Shown piece after piece: positions 16,690 to 26,024 of a DNA stretch of 64,000 bases. Positions within the stretch are counted from its first letter, which is position 1, and every line of letters starts with the position of its first letter. Under the pieces are notes generated by a model that was given only the letters and a program-made list of their open reading frames with translations, did not search any database and was not told where the DNA came from. Where the stretch lies: assembly GCF_030694375.1 (NCBI RefSeq), contig NZ_JAUXYL010000017.1, positions 1 through 64,000 of the forward strand. Direction: 5' to 3'. This stretch comes from Algoriphagus sp. (GTDB taxonomy: Bacteria; Bacteroidota; Bacteroidia; Cytophagales; Cyclobacteriaceae). A program made the translations under genes and the position numbers.

Positions 16690-17831
16690 GGAGTAGATTT
16701 GATTTTGATAAGTTCTTTGATTCGGTTTGCCCGGTTTTTCAGTGTTTCCACATTTTCATCCAAGATGGTCACATGACCCATTTTCCGAAAGGGTTTGGTG
16801 AGCTTTTTCCCATATAGGTGAATATACACACCTTTTTCTGCCAGTGCTTCTTCTTTTCCTTCCACGATGGCAAGGCCGGAATATCCATCTTCACCAAGCA
16901 AATTGATCATGGCGGCAGGGCATCGTAAACTTGGATCGCCCAAGGGCCAGTTCATCACTGCACGGAGATGCTGCTCAAACTGGGAAGTAAAATTGGCTTC
17001 AATCGTATGATGTCCGCTGTTGTGAGGGCGCGGTGCAATTTCATTGACCAGTACTTCTCCGGATTTGGTGACAAAAAGTTCGACCGCGAGAATCCCCACC
17101 ATGTCTAACTTCAGGATTACTTCTTTGGCGATTTCTTGTGCCTTCGCTTCGATCTCCACAGAAATCTGAGCTGGCGCAAAGAGGAATTCAACCAGATTTG
17201 CTGTCGGGTGAAAAGCACATTCCACCGCCGGGTAGGCGACCAAATCCCCATTTTCGTTTCGGGCGACTGTTACTGCGATTTCCTTGTCGAAGTCAATGAG
17301 TTTTTCCAGAAGTCCTGGCGCATCAAAGGCTTTCTCCAAATCTGCATCAGAGCGCAGGATCTGCACCCCACGTCCGTCATAGCCTTCCTTTCCCAACTTA
17401 TTCACTGCCGGAAGAAAGTGCTTTTTTGCAATTACATCAGCCTTATTCTCCGTCAGGATAAAATCGGCAGTAGGAATTCCATTTGCTTGATAAAATTTCT
17501 TTTGCTCCCGCTTATCCTGGATCAATTTGAGAATTTGGGGCTGAGGAAAAACCTTTTTCCCTTCATCAGAAAGCTTTTGCAAGGCATCGGCATTGACAGA
17601 TTCGATTTCTACAGTGATCACATCACAGCATTTTCCGAAGGAATAAACAGTATCGAAATCCTTGAGCGATCCCACTTGAAAATGCTGCGAAATATCCTTG
17701 CAGGGCGCATTGGGATCCGGATCCAAAATGTGGATATCCTGATTATAATTAATGGCAGACTGGATCAGCATGCGACCCAACTGACCTCCTCCAAGTACTC
17801 CAAGAATTAGATTTTGTGATGTATCGGCCAT
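16686..17831 (-). CDS. purK: N5-carboxyaminoimidazole ribonucleotide synthase
   Basis: ATP-grasp enzyme making N5-CAIR from AIR, bicarbonate and ATP; partner of PurE. Visible: nucleotide-fold start [16 protein letters not shown], the ATP-grasp loop region [45 protein letters not shown] with metal ligands, and [10 protein letters not shown] start at the ATG at 17831 ([11 protein letters not shown]); an in-frame ATG at 17876 would add 15 residues not typical of PurK. The gene is 381 residues, a normal length. Confidence 0.95.
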   Translation of the reverse strand: MADTSQNLILGVLGGGQLGRMLIQSAINYNQDIHILDPDPNAPCKDISQHFQVGSLKDFDTVYSFGKCCDVITVEIESVNADALQKLSDEGKKVFPQPQILKLIQDKREQKKFYQANGIPTADFILTENKADVIAKKHFLPAVNKLGKEGYDGRGVQILRSDADLEKAFDAPGLLEKLIDFDKEIAVTVARNENGDLVAYPAVECAFHPTANLVEFLFAPAQISVEIEAKAQEIAKEVILKLDMVGILAVELFVTKSGEVLVNEIAPRPHNSGHHTIEANFTSQFEQHLRAVMNWPLGDPSLRCPAAMINLLGEDGYSGLAIVEGKEEALAEKGVYIHLYGKKLTKPFRKMGHVTILDENVETLKNRANRIKELIKIKSTP

Positions 17832-17902
17832 AGTCAGGCCAAAATTAACAGATTCCCAGACAATGAGGCATGGCAAAATTGAAGATCGGATTTCTTTTTC
17901 GT

Positions 17903-18055
17903 CTAAACGCTGCGCCCGCTAATCAGTCGTAGCAGAATAGAAACGACCGCCAAGACCAGTAAAACATGGATAAGTCCTCCGACACTGTAAACAAACACGC
18001 CCAACAACCATCCGATAATTAGAATAACTGCGATCAAATAAAGCAAAGAGTTCAT
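17903..18055 (-). CDS. lmo0937-type small membrane protein (50 aa)
   Basis: Fifty residues with two hydrophobic helices: MNSLLYLIAVILIIGWLLG, then VYSVGGLIHVLLVLAVVSI, ending LLRLISGRSV. This is the compact pattern of the lmo0937 family of tiny membrane proteins, often stress-related in other bacteria. ATG at 18055 and TAG at 17903-17905 are clear. It lies alone between purK and the MutS relative, all on the minus strand. Confidence 0.82.
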   Translation of the reverse strand: MNSLLYLIAVILIIGWLLGVFVYSVGGLIHVLLVLAVVSILLRLISGRSV

Positions 18056-18120
18056 GATTTTTCAGGTTTGGTAAACAATTGATTCTACTCAAATTAAGTC
18101 AATCAAAATGCCAACTCGCC

Positions 18121-19893
18121 CTATTTCTGAAATCTTATGCCCATCAATTCCATCAATTTATGGGCATTGAAGCTCGGACAGGGGCCATTTTTGATTTTAT
18201 AGTCAAAGTCAATCGATTTGTCCAAGATCTCAGAGTGGAAGGAGAAGTTGTGGACTTTCTCCACACTTTTCTCCAATTCTGACAATTCGATATCATGGGT
18301 ACTGATGATGCCAAAGCCTTTAGTATGAAGTATCTGATGGATCAATGCCTCCGAACCCGAGATTCGGTCTTGTGTATTGGTCCCCTTCAGGATTTCATCC
18401 AACAGAAAAAACAAAGGTTCACCGGACTCCAGTCGTTCGATCAGATTGTGGATCCGGCTCAATTCGGCATAAAAGGAACTGACGCTTTCTCCCAGATTAT
18501 CTGAATTGCGCATGCTGGTGTAAAGCTGAACAGGACCTAGTGTCAAACTAGCGCCAAAGGGACTGAGCCCAAGATTTGCCAGAACACAATTAATTCCCAG
18601 GGTTCGCATAAAAGTCGTTTTGCCACTCATATTCGCCCCGGTCAGGATCACGAGTCGTGTCGCTGAGTCAAAATCAATGGAATTGGGGATGGCTTTACCC
18701 GGAGAAATCAAGGGATGGCTTAATTCCTTGGCGGCTAAAAGCACTTCTTGCGTCCATTCCACTTTCCCCTTGCCTTCCAATTGCCCCTCAAATGCTCCCA
18801 AAGAAACCCAAACCTCCCATTTCTCGAGATTTTCAGGCAAATGACTCAGCGAGGGGCCTACTTTTCTTTTCCAATTCGCCAATCTTATGAATAGCAAAAA
18901 GTCCGTCCAAAAGAGCAGGTTAATTGGCAAATAGAGCAAATTAAGACGATTTTGAGCCCAAAGCCCCAGCCGATCCAATTCACTCAATTGGCGGGAAGCG
19001 GCTAATTGGGCGCTTCCAAAATTTTCCTTTTCCAAGAGAAGGCTTGGAGAATTAAATTCTTCATTCTCGATTTGCTGTGCCCGGATCCGATAAGATTTCA
19101 GTGTAGCTGCCGTCGGAATTGATTCAGCTGCCTTTTTTAATGGGATAAAAACCCGGCTCAAAAAAGCCACACCAACCAAAACCCAAAGCCCCAATACTAC
19201 CTGTGGCAACAATCCAAAATAAACAAGTGCAAGAATTACCATTCCACCCAAGGGACCCAAAAATGCCAAAACTGAGATTAGAACTGAAGATTTTTCCTTT
19301 TCCTCCAACCAATGAATCCAGGATTCAGGCGCTTTTTCTTCTTTTTGGAAAGCCAATCCCACCGCTTCCACTGAGTCAAGAAACGAACGCTTTTTTGAAA
19401 GCTCAGCAACTGCGGCAGCTCGGGATTGCGAAGTTTCAGGGTCAAAGGAACTCATCATCAGGTTAGCCAACCGCCTTTTCCCGTTTTTGGAAGTGGTGTG
19501 ATTGAGCAATTGAAAAAGAGAATGGGCCCCAAACAGATCCAAATCCCCTGAAAAAGGATGGTTTTTGTCGGAAAATTCCACCCCGGGATCCAAAGTCGCC
19601 AAATTTCTGGATAGCCTCAATTCCTGATTTTTGATCATTTCTTCCAAAGCCAGATAAATCCGCTCCTGATCTTTGAGGGCATTGGTCTTTTGGATTAGCT
19701 TGATAAAACCTCCCAAGGCCAAAAAGGCAGGCAACAACCAAAATGGATTTTCGGCCAAGCCCAAGACAAATAAAGCGGCAGTTCCAAAAAAAGTAAGCAA
19801 ACGAAAGATGCTAAGCCTGGAATTTTGGCTTTGTAAGGTTTTGAGCTTTTCGGGAATGCGCTCGGTTTTGAAATCAAAATCAATCATAGACAA
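18121..19893 (-). CDS. Membrane-associated MutS-family ATPase
   Basis: 590 residues. The C-terminal third is a MutS domain V ATPase: Walker A GANMSGKTT (419-427), a SxxxxF-type segment (ESVSSFYAELSRI), Walker B LFFLLDE (494-500) running into DEILKGTNTQDR, and a late histidine in IISTHD. A MutS core/lever-like region (HPFSGDLDLFGAHSLFQLLN) precedes it. There is no N-terminal mismatch-recognition domain; instead hydrophobic segments occur near residues 33-67, 204-248 and 318-338, suggesting membrane attachment. Such MutS relatives are common in Bacteroidota and not shown to act in mismatch repair. It is divergent from the zinc operon. Confidence 0.85.
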   Translation of the reverse strand: MSMIDFDFKTERIPEKLKTLQSQNSRLSIFRLLTFFGTAALFVLGLAENPFWLLPAFLALGGFIKLIQKTNALKDQERIYLALEEMIKNQELRLSRNLATLDPGVEFSDKNHPFSGDLDLFGAHSLFQLLNHTTSKNGKRRLANLMMSSFDPETSQSRAAAVAELSKKRSFLDSVEAVGLAFQKEEKAPESWIHWLEEKEKSSVLISVLAFLGPLGGMVILALVYFGLLPQVVLGLWVLVGVAFLSRVFIPLKKAAESIPTAATLKSYRIRAQQIENEEFNSPSLLLEKENFGSAQLAASRQLSELDRLGLWAQNRLNLLYLPINLLFWTDFLLFIRLANWKRKVGPSLSHLPENLEKWEVWVSLGAFEGQLEGKGKVEWTQEVLLAAKELSHPLISPGKAIPNSIDFDSATRLVILTGANMSGKTTFMRTLGINCVLANLGLSPFGASLTLGPVQLYTSMRNSDNLGESVSSFYAELSRIHNLIERLESGEPLFFLLDEILKGTNTQDRISGSEALIHQILHTKGFGIISTHDIELSELEKSVEKVHNFSFHSEILDKSIDFDYKIKNGPCPSFNAHKLMELMGIRFQK

Positions 19894-19902
19894 AGATAAC
19901 CA

Positions 19903-19947
19903 TTGTATTGAAGGCTAAAATTGATTTATATTTGCAATATTGTTGCA
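19903..19947 (+). promoter_or_regulatory. Promoter with overlapping Zur-type box
   Basis: TATATTTG (19927-19934) matches the Bacteroidota -7 consensus TAnnTTTG exactly, with TTG 21 bp upstream (19903-19905). Overlapping it is the inverted repeat TGCAA-TATTG-TTGCA (19933-19947), the form I expect for zinc-uptake-regulator boxes in this phylum. It ends 12 bp before the ATG at 19960. Bound repressor would block both polymerase and the leader. Confidence 0.6.
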
Positions 19948-19959
19948 TTTAATGGAGCT

Positions 19960-20442
19960 ATGTTGGAATTGAAGTCAGGAACAAGTGTGAGTAAAAACCA
20001 TTTCCACCGGATAGTTATAGCAGCCCTAATCGTCATGACCCTGGCTTCAGCACAGCGTCCACCAGACCGAATGTGGGAGCTTTTCTCCAAAACAAGGTTT
20101 ACGGAAAAGCTAAACCGGAAATTCGGGCAGTATTTCTACTATCCAAATTTCCCTGAAGAGCTTAAAAAGTTGGAAGGTCAACCGGTGGAACTTCAGGGTT
20201 TTTTCATTCCCCTGGAGATGGGAAATGTCAATACGCTCATTCTCTCCAAATATCCCATGGCCGAGTGCTTTTTCTGCGGTGGATCAGGTCCGGAAAGTGT
20301 AGCCGTGGCATACCTGAAAAGCAAACCCACCCAAAAACTAAAAATGGATCAGATCATCAAAGTTCGCGGGACTCTTCAGCTCAATGCGGAAGATGTCGAA
20401 GAGATGACATTCATCTTGAAAAACGCGGAAATTATTAAATAA
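19960..20442 (+). CDS. DUF3299-like exported protein in a zinc operon
   Basis: 160 residues from the ATG at 19960 (an upstream TTG at 19921 would place the promoter inside the gene). A hydrophobic segment near the N-terminus (HRIVIAALIVMTLASA) is a signal or anchor. The conserved part reads GQPVELQGFFIPLEMGN, then AECFFCGGSGPESV with a C103xxC106 pair, and IKVRGTLQLNAEDVEEMTFIL, an OB-like fold seen in DUF3299-type proteins. It is 3 bp upstream of the COG0523 GTPase and shares its Zur-like promoter, so a role in zinc handling is likely, but no reaction is known. Confidence 0.75.
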   Translation: MLELKSGTSVSKNHFHRIVIAALIVMTLASAQRPPDRMWELFSKTRFTEKLNRKFGQYFYYPNFPEELKKLEGQPVELQGFFIPLEMGNVNTLILSKYPMAECFFCGGSGPESVAVAYLKSKPTQKLKMDQIIKVRGTLQLNAEDVEEMTFILKNAEIIK

Positions 20443-20445
20443 GCT

Positions 20446-21639
<1,194 letters not shown>

Positions 21640-21655
21640 CATTAAAGCCAAAAAA

Positions 21656-21820
21656 ATGAAAAAGCAGAAAACACAAAAACCCCTGGCCGAGGAATGGGAT
21701 CTGAGTGAAGGTATGGGGATCTTGCCAAGTGATATTTCCCTTACACAAAACATTGGTTGTGTGAGTGAAAGAATCAAAAAACCAAGTCAGGATAGGCCCA
21801 AAAAGGAAAATAAAGCATAA
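21656..21820 (+). CDS. Small conserved protein after the zinc GTPase (54 aa)
   Basis: Begins MKKQKTQKPLAEEWDLSEG and ends in a lysine-rich tail; the middle GILPSDISLTQNIGC is the only patterned part and contains the single cysteine. I choose the ATG at 21656, 16 bp after the GTPase stop; the frame is also open upstream but would overlap the GTPase. Small proteins with an EEWDLSEGMG...NIGC pattern recur in this phylum, to my recollection; no function is known. Probably the third gene of the zinc operon. Confidence 0.6.
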   Translation: MKKQKTQKPLAEEWDLSEGMGILPSDISLTQNIGCVSERIKKPSQDRPKKENKA

Positions 21821-21850
21821 TTTTAGTCCGTTTTTAAACTACTATATTTT

Positions 21851-22669
21851 ATGAAAAAATCATTTTACTCCCCCTTGATTTTGGGGCTATTCTCAACGCT
21901 TATTTTCTCTTGTACAGAAACTGATCCGATTGTTCCTGAACCAAATCTGGCTGTCGTGGAGGACGAATTTAAAATCAATTCTGCTTTCGAAGATTTGGAT
22001 TTTCTTACACTTGATGTGCTTCAGAGAAGTGGTTTGGGATTACGTACTCAGTCTACGGCCGACCTTTGTGCAAATGCATCAGTGACTCACAATCAAAACT
22101 CCAAAAAAATTACCGTTGACTTCGGTACAGGATGTACCAGTCCAAATGGTGTAATTCGAAAAGGTAAAATTCTTCTTTCCTATACGGGTTCTAACTTCCT
22201 TTTCCCAGGAACCTCTATCATCACCACTTTTGAAGGATACGAAGTGAATGGGCTGATTATCCAAGGAACGCGCACAATTGCGAATGCTGGGATTGACTTA
22301 ATCAACAGCAAGGTGTCGCTCAATGTGAAAATCGAAAATGGCTCAATCACTTGGCCTGACAATTCCAAGGTTACTTACAACAGTACCCAAAATCGCCAAG
22401 TAACTTTGGCCGCCTCAGGTTATGAGGCTTCCGTAACCGGATCGGCAACCGGTAAAAGCAGAAAAGGAATTGACTACACGGCAACTGTTACCGAACCACT
22501 GATCATTAAAGAAGATTGTGCTCGCACAGGAATTTACATTCCAAGTCTAGGTGTCTTGGCCTTCAGCTATCAAGGAGTAGCCGTATCTGTTCACTACGGA
22601 TTCGGTACATGCGACAAAGTAGTCGAAATCAGGTACCCGGGTGGAGCTAAAGAAATCACGCTCGATTAA
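21851..22669 (+). CDS. Lipoprotein of unknown function, paralogue A
   Basis: 272 residues with a lipoprotein signal (LILGLFSTLIFSC, C21). The body is beta-rich and contains the block FGTGCTSPNGVIRKGKIL, a TSIITTFEGYEVNGLIIQGTR strand pair, ENGSITWPDNSKVTY and CARTGIYIPSLGVLAF. The same blocks in the same order occur in the lipoprotein at 23556-24407, so the two are paralogues. Neither has a known domain. Likely outer-membrane attached; function unknown. Confidence 0.75.
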   Translation: MKKSFYSPLILGLFSTLIFSCTETDPIVPEPNLAVVEDEFKINSAFEDLDFLTLDVLQRSGLGLRTQSTADLCANASVTHNQNSKKITVDFGTGCTSPNGVIRKGKILLSYTGSNFLFPGTSIITTFEGYEVNGLIIQGTRTIANAGIDLINSKVSLNVKIENGSITWPDNSKVTYNSTQNRQVTLAASGYEASVTGSATGKSRKGIDYTATVTEPLIIKEDCARTGIYIPSLGVLAFSYQGVAVSVHYGFGTCDKVVEIRYPGGAKEITLD

Positions 22670-22690
22670 CAGTTCTAAAATCCAAATTCA

Positions 22691-22720
22691 AACGGCTATC
22701 TTTCGAGGTAGCCGTTTTTT
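22691..22720 (+). terminator. Terminator between lipoprotein A and the nitroreductase
   Basis: AACGGCTA (22691-22698) pairs with TAGCCGTT (22709-22716), 10-nt loop, then TTTT. It ends 7 bp before the nitroreductase ATG. Confidence 0.8.
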
Positions 22721-22727
22721 ATTTGCC

Positions 22728-23405
22728 ATGGAAAAAAAGCTGATCAAAGGACATCAACATATTCGCTATGAAAGACCCGACCTTTCAGAAGACGAGCTGA
22801 TCAAAAACTCCTTAGCGTTTTACAAAGAAATGGCCTCCCGGCGTACAGTGCGGGAATTTGATTCTCGGTCGGTTCCACTCGAAGTGATGGAAAATATCAT
22901 CCGTACCGCAGGAACTGCTCCATCAGGAGCACACAAACAGCCATGGACCTTTTGCCTGATTTCTGACCCGGAAATCAAACGCCAAATCCGTATGGCTGCG
23001 GAAGAGGAGGAAAAAATATCCTATTCTCAACGAATGCCTGAGGAATGGAAAGCCGATTTAAAACCTTTGGGCACAGACTGGGAAAAACCGTTTTTGGAAG
23101 AAGCACCTTACCTGATTGTGGTATTCAAACAATCTTATGGTATCGAAAACGGAGAAAAAATTCAGCATTACTATGTGTCGGAATCGGTCGGCATCGCCTG
23201 TGGTTTTCTGATTGCAGCCATCCATCAGGCTGGCTTGGTGACTGTAACACACACCCCAAGTCCGATGAATTTTCTAAGCAAAATATTGGGAAGACCCGCA
23301 CATGAAAAACCCTACCTGCTCTTACCGGTTGGGCATCCCAAAAAAACAACTTATGTGCCTGATATTGAGCGAAAGGAATTGGAAAAAATAGTGATTAAAT
23401 ATTAA
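22728..23405 (+). CDS. Iodotyrosine deiodinase-like flavin nitroreductase
   Basis: 225 residues from the ATG at 22728 (the frame is open further up but runs through the terminator). FMN-dependent nitroreductase fold: SRRTVREFDSRSVP, the IYD-type TAGTAPSGAHKQPWTF (60-75), and HEKPYLLLPVGHP near the end. The three side chains that bind the substrate zwitterion in animal iodotyrosine deiodinase have counterparts with identical spacing: E95, Y99 and K120. Reductive dehalogenation of halotyrosines is therefore a reasonable prediction, from family knowledge; general nitroreductase activity is the alternative. It sits between two paralogous lipoproteins. Confidence 0.88.
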   Translation: MEKKLIKGHQHIRYERPDLSEDELIKNSLAFYKEMASRRTVREFDSRSVPLEVMENIIRTAGTAPSGAHKQPWTFCLISDPEIKRQIRMAAEEEEKISYSQRMPEEWKADLKPLGTDWEKPFLEEAPYLIVVFKQSYGIENGEKIQHYYVSESVGIACGFLIAAIHQAGLVTVTHTPSPMNFLSKILGRPAHEKPYLLLPVGHPKKTTYVPDIERKELEKIVIKY

Positions 23406-23501
23406 ACTCAGGATGAAAAAACAGATCTAAAGATCGAATTTCACTTCTATAATTCAACAATCATGAAATGCCCATTAGAATGGCTTCTCACACAGGGGGA
23501 T

Positions 23502-23519
23502 GCCCCGAGCTATCGGGGC
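23502..23519. repeat. Small perfect hairpin upstream of lipoprotein B
   Basis: GCCCCGA-GCTA-TCGGGGC followed by AGGC; belongs to the dispersed GC-rich palindromes seen between many genes here. The rest of 23406-23555 shows no gene. Confidence 0.6.
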
Positions 23520-23555
23520 AGGCTATGTGGCAAATAAAAATCAAATTATAAACAC

Positions 23556-24407
23556 ATGAAATCAACTCTTTTTAACCCAATCAAGGGGCTGACACTTTTC
23601 GGCTTGTTGCTATTTGCATCATGCGAAAAAGAAGAAAGCCTTCCCTCAAATCAGGTAAATGAAACTGAGGAAACAGCGCAGGAGGTAGATTTAACTACTA
23701 CCATGGAGGATATTGACGAAGTGACTTTGAGCAGCTTTCAGCGAAATGGCTTTGCAAACAGGTCTCTTTTGACAATGGAGGAGGATCTCTGTGAAAAAGT
23801 AAAAATTGAATGGTTGCCCGGTGTCAAAAAAATGATCATCGATTTTGGTCAGGGATGCACCAGTCCAAGGGGTGTCACCAGAAAAGGAAAAATCATCGTC
23901 ACTTACACCGGTAGATATTGGTCGCCAGGATCTGTCATCACCTCAACTTTTGAAAACTTCTACATCGATGACCGGAAGATCGAAGGAGTCCGGGTCATTA
24001 CAAATCAGGGATTCAATGAGAATGACAAATTTTTCACCTTCAAGATTGTGATGGAGGGTGGGAAGATTACCTGGCCTGACGGAACTTTCAGGACAGTTGA
24101 ATCCAGACATGTCAAACGTATTTTTCTTCCAAATGGAGACCGAGGAGTTATCTACAAAATTGCCGGAAGTAGCAAAGGCGTAAACAGAAACGGAAATGAC
24201 TACCTCGTAGAAATAACCACTCCACTGCTTTTTTCAGAGCGTTGTATTCGATCCGGAATCAGGATTCCAAGTGCCGGAGTGATGGTAATGCGTGTTAGAT
24301 CAAAAGATGAAATCAAAATCGATTTTGGCACAGATGCCTGTGATCGCATTGTCACCATCACCCGCGGAGGCGAAACAAAAACAGTGACTTTGCCGGTACG
24401 CCTTTAG
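23556..24407 (+). CDS. Lipoprotein of unknown function, paralogue B
   Basis: 283 residues, lipoprotein signal (LFGLLLFASC, C23) followed by an acidic serine/glutamate linker. It shares with the lipoprotein at 21851 the blocks FGQGCTSPRGVTRKGKIIVTYTG, GSVITSTFENFYIDDRKIEGVR, EGGKITWPDGTFRTVES and CIRSGIRIPSAGVMV. Beta-rich, no catalytic motif. The duplication with an IYD-like gene between the copies suggests a local gene duplication. Confidence 0.75.
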   Translation: MKSTLFNPIKGLTLFGLLLFASCEKEESLPSNQVNETEETAQEVDLTTTMEDIDEVTLSSFQRNGFANRSLLTMEEDLCEKVKIEWLPGVKKMIIDFGQGCTSPRGVTRKGKIIVTYTGRYWSPGSVITSTFENFYIDDRKIEGVRVITNQGFNENDKFFTFKIVMEGGKITWPDGTFRTVESRHVKRIFLPNGDRGVIYKIAGSSKGVNRNGNDYLVEITTPLLFSERCIRSGIRIPSAGVMVMRVRSKDEIKIDFGTDACDRIVTITRGGETKTVTLPVRL

Positions 24408-24416
24408 GAAAGATTT

Positions 24417-24455
24417 AAAATAAAGGAGGTGGCTTAATGCCACCTCCTTTATTTT
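24417..24455. terminator. Bidirectional terminator between lipoprotein B and mscS
   Basis: Perfect 17-bp arms AAAATAAAGGAGGTGGC (24417-24433) and GCCACCTCCTTTATTTT (24439-24455) around TTAAT. It serves the convergent genes on both sides; the mscS stop overlaps its last bases. Confidence 0.9.
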
Positions 24456-25296
24456 ACTCCTTTGCAGGTTTTGGTACAACCTGATGCACCACCCGCTGAG
24501 GGAAGGGAATTTCGATTTCATGACGGTCAAAGGCTTCCTTGATCTTTTCCATCGTATCCCAATAGACAGGCCAGACATTTTCTTTGTTGGCCCAGGCACG
24601 GACAACCAAATCCAAGGAACTGTCGCCAAAGTTATTTAACCATACCACCGGTTCGGGTTCAGCATTAACGCGTTCATCATTTTTCAGGATTTCAATAATG
24701 ACGGTTCGCGCCTTTTTCAGATCGGTATCATAGGAGACGCCAACATTGATATCAATTCTTCTTGTGGGGTTTGCCGTGATGTTTACAATATCAGAGTTTG
24801 CCAGGCTTCCATTGGGAATGACCACCTCCCGGTTATCGAATGTGTTCAGGTGGGTATATAAAATATCGATTTTAGAAACGGTCCCCGTGTGACTTTGCCC
24901 ACTAATCACATCACCCACCTTGAACGGCTTGAATAACAAGATCAATACTCCCCCTGCAAAATTGGACAGTGAGCCCTGCAAAGCCAAGCCGATAGCCAAA
25001 CCTGCAGCTCCCAAAATGGCCAAAAACGAAGACATTGGAACTCCCAAAATTGTTGCTAGACCGATAAACAGCGATACGTAAAGTAAAGCCTTGACCAGGC
25101 CTGTCAAAAAAGTATTTAAGGATGGATTAGAATCCCTTTTTTCCAGGATTAGCGTAAATCCTTTGAGGAATTTGTTGATGAAAAACCTGCCTACCAGGTA
25201 AAAAATTAAAGCATAAATCAGCGAAGGAATGATTTTGTATGCCAGTGCAATTCCCTGCTGTAAAAGTGAATTAATCGTTTCCTGAGATAATTCCAT
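24454..25296 (-). CDS. MscS family mechanosensitive channel
   Basis: 280-residue small-conductance mechanosensitive channel of the inner membrane. Three membrane helices lie in the first 130 residues, the third being the glycine/alanine-rich pore helix (FLAILGAAGLAIGLALQGSLSNFAGG), followed by the beta domain (FKVGDVISGQSHTGTVSKIDI, REVVIPNGSLANSDIVN) and the vestibule domain. Length matches E. coli MscS. It is 23 bp downstream of the methyltransferase gene on the same strand, so it may be transcribed with the polyketide synthase operon. Confidence 0.92.
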   Translation of the reverse strand: MELSQETINSLLQQGIALAYKIIPSLIYALIFYLVGRFFINKFLKGFTLILEKRDSNPSLNTFLTGLVKALLYVSLFIGLATILGVPMSSFLAILGAAGLAIGLALQGSLSNFAGGVLILLFKPFKVGDVISGQSHTGTVSKIDILYTHLNTFDNREVVIPNGSLANSDIVNITANPTRRIDINVGVSYDTDLKKARTVIIEILKNDERVNAEPEPVVWLNNFGDSSLDLVVRAWANKENVWPVYWDTMEKIKEAFDRHEIEIPFPQRVVHQVVPKPAKE

Positions 25297-25319
25297 GGTT
25301 TAAGCGTTTGGTTTATAAT

Positions 25320-26024
25320 CTAAAATAAGACCAAAACTTGCCATCTAAATGCCCAAAACCAACTGATTTGATATGTTTTTATTCCTGCCTTTGCCAAAAT
25401 CCGTTCCAAATCGGCCTTTTGAAAACTCCTCAAAACAGAGAGCGAAGCGTCATGCTGTACCATTGGAGATTTGCTGAACAGCTTGGTCAAAATCCGGATG
25501 CTGTGAAAAGCAAACCAATGCCGATGCAGGTCATTGATGACCAATCCAAGGGTGGATTTTTGTCGAAATGACTGAATCAATGTGATTAATTCAGCGTCAG
25601 TAAAGTGATGGGTAAAGAGCGTACAAGTGATGATGTCTACTTTTTCCTTCGAAAATTCAGGTTCAAATACATTCTGAACCTGCCAGCGGACATTGGTCAC
25701 ATCGTTAAGCCTAACCTTAGCGAGGTCGATAATGTTCCTGTTGGCGTCAATTCCTACAAAATCCACTTGCTTTTTGTTCGATTCAGCCCAGTCATTCATT
25801 ATCCGAATCATATCTCCTCCACCGCAGCCAATATCAGCAATACGGTAGCTGGACTGCGGATTTAGCTTCATGATTTTTGCCAATCCATCGGTGGTCACAT
25901 GATTTCCCCCGAGCCAATGATTGATGGTTTTCAGTTCACGAAGCGTTTGCTCAAGTTCCTGACCCGAACATTCGAGGTCATCCATCAGCTCTTTTTCTTC
26001 GCTTCGCTTGTCAAATTTGCTCAT
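25320..26024 (-). CDS. SAM-dependent methyltransferase linked to a type III PKS
   Basis: 234 residues. Class I Rossmann methyltransferase: motif I RIADIGCGGGDM (61-72), acidic motif II VGIDANRNII, and CTLFTHHFTDAELI. The start overlaps the PKS stop by 4 bp, so the two are coupled and the enzyme probably methylates the PKS product (O- or C-methylation cannot be told). Similar methyltransferases accompany type III PKS genes in other bacteria. Start at the ATG at 26024. Confidence 0.85.
   Translation of the reverse strand: MSKFDKRSEEKELMDDLECSGQELEQTLRELKTINHWLGGNHVTTDGLAKIMKLNPQSSYRIADIGCGGGDMIRIMNDWAESNKKQVDFVGIDANRNIIDLAKVRLNDVTNVRWQVQNVFEPEFSKEKVDIITCTLFTHHFTDAELITLIQSFRQKSTLGLVINDLHRHWFAFHSIRILTKLFSKSPMVQHDASLSVLRSFQKADLERILAKAGIKTYQISWFWAFRWQVLVLF

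Noticed and set aside
19921..19959. TTG start for the DUF3299-like gene
   Set aside because: It would place the -7 box and the Zur-type repeat inside the coding region; the ATG at 19960 is better.
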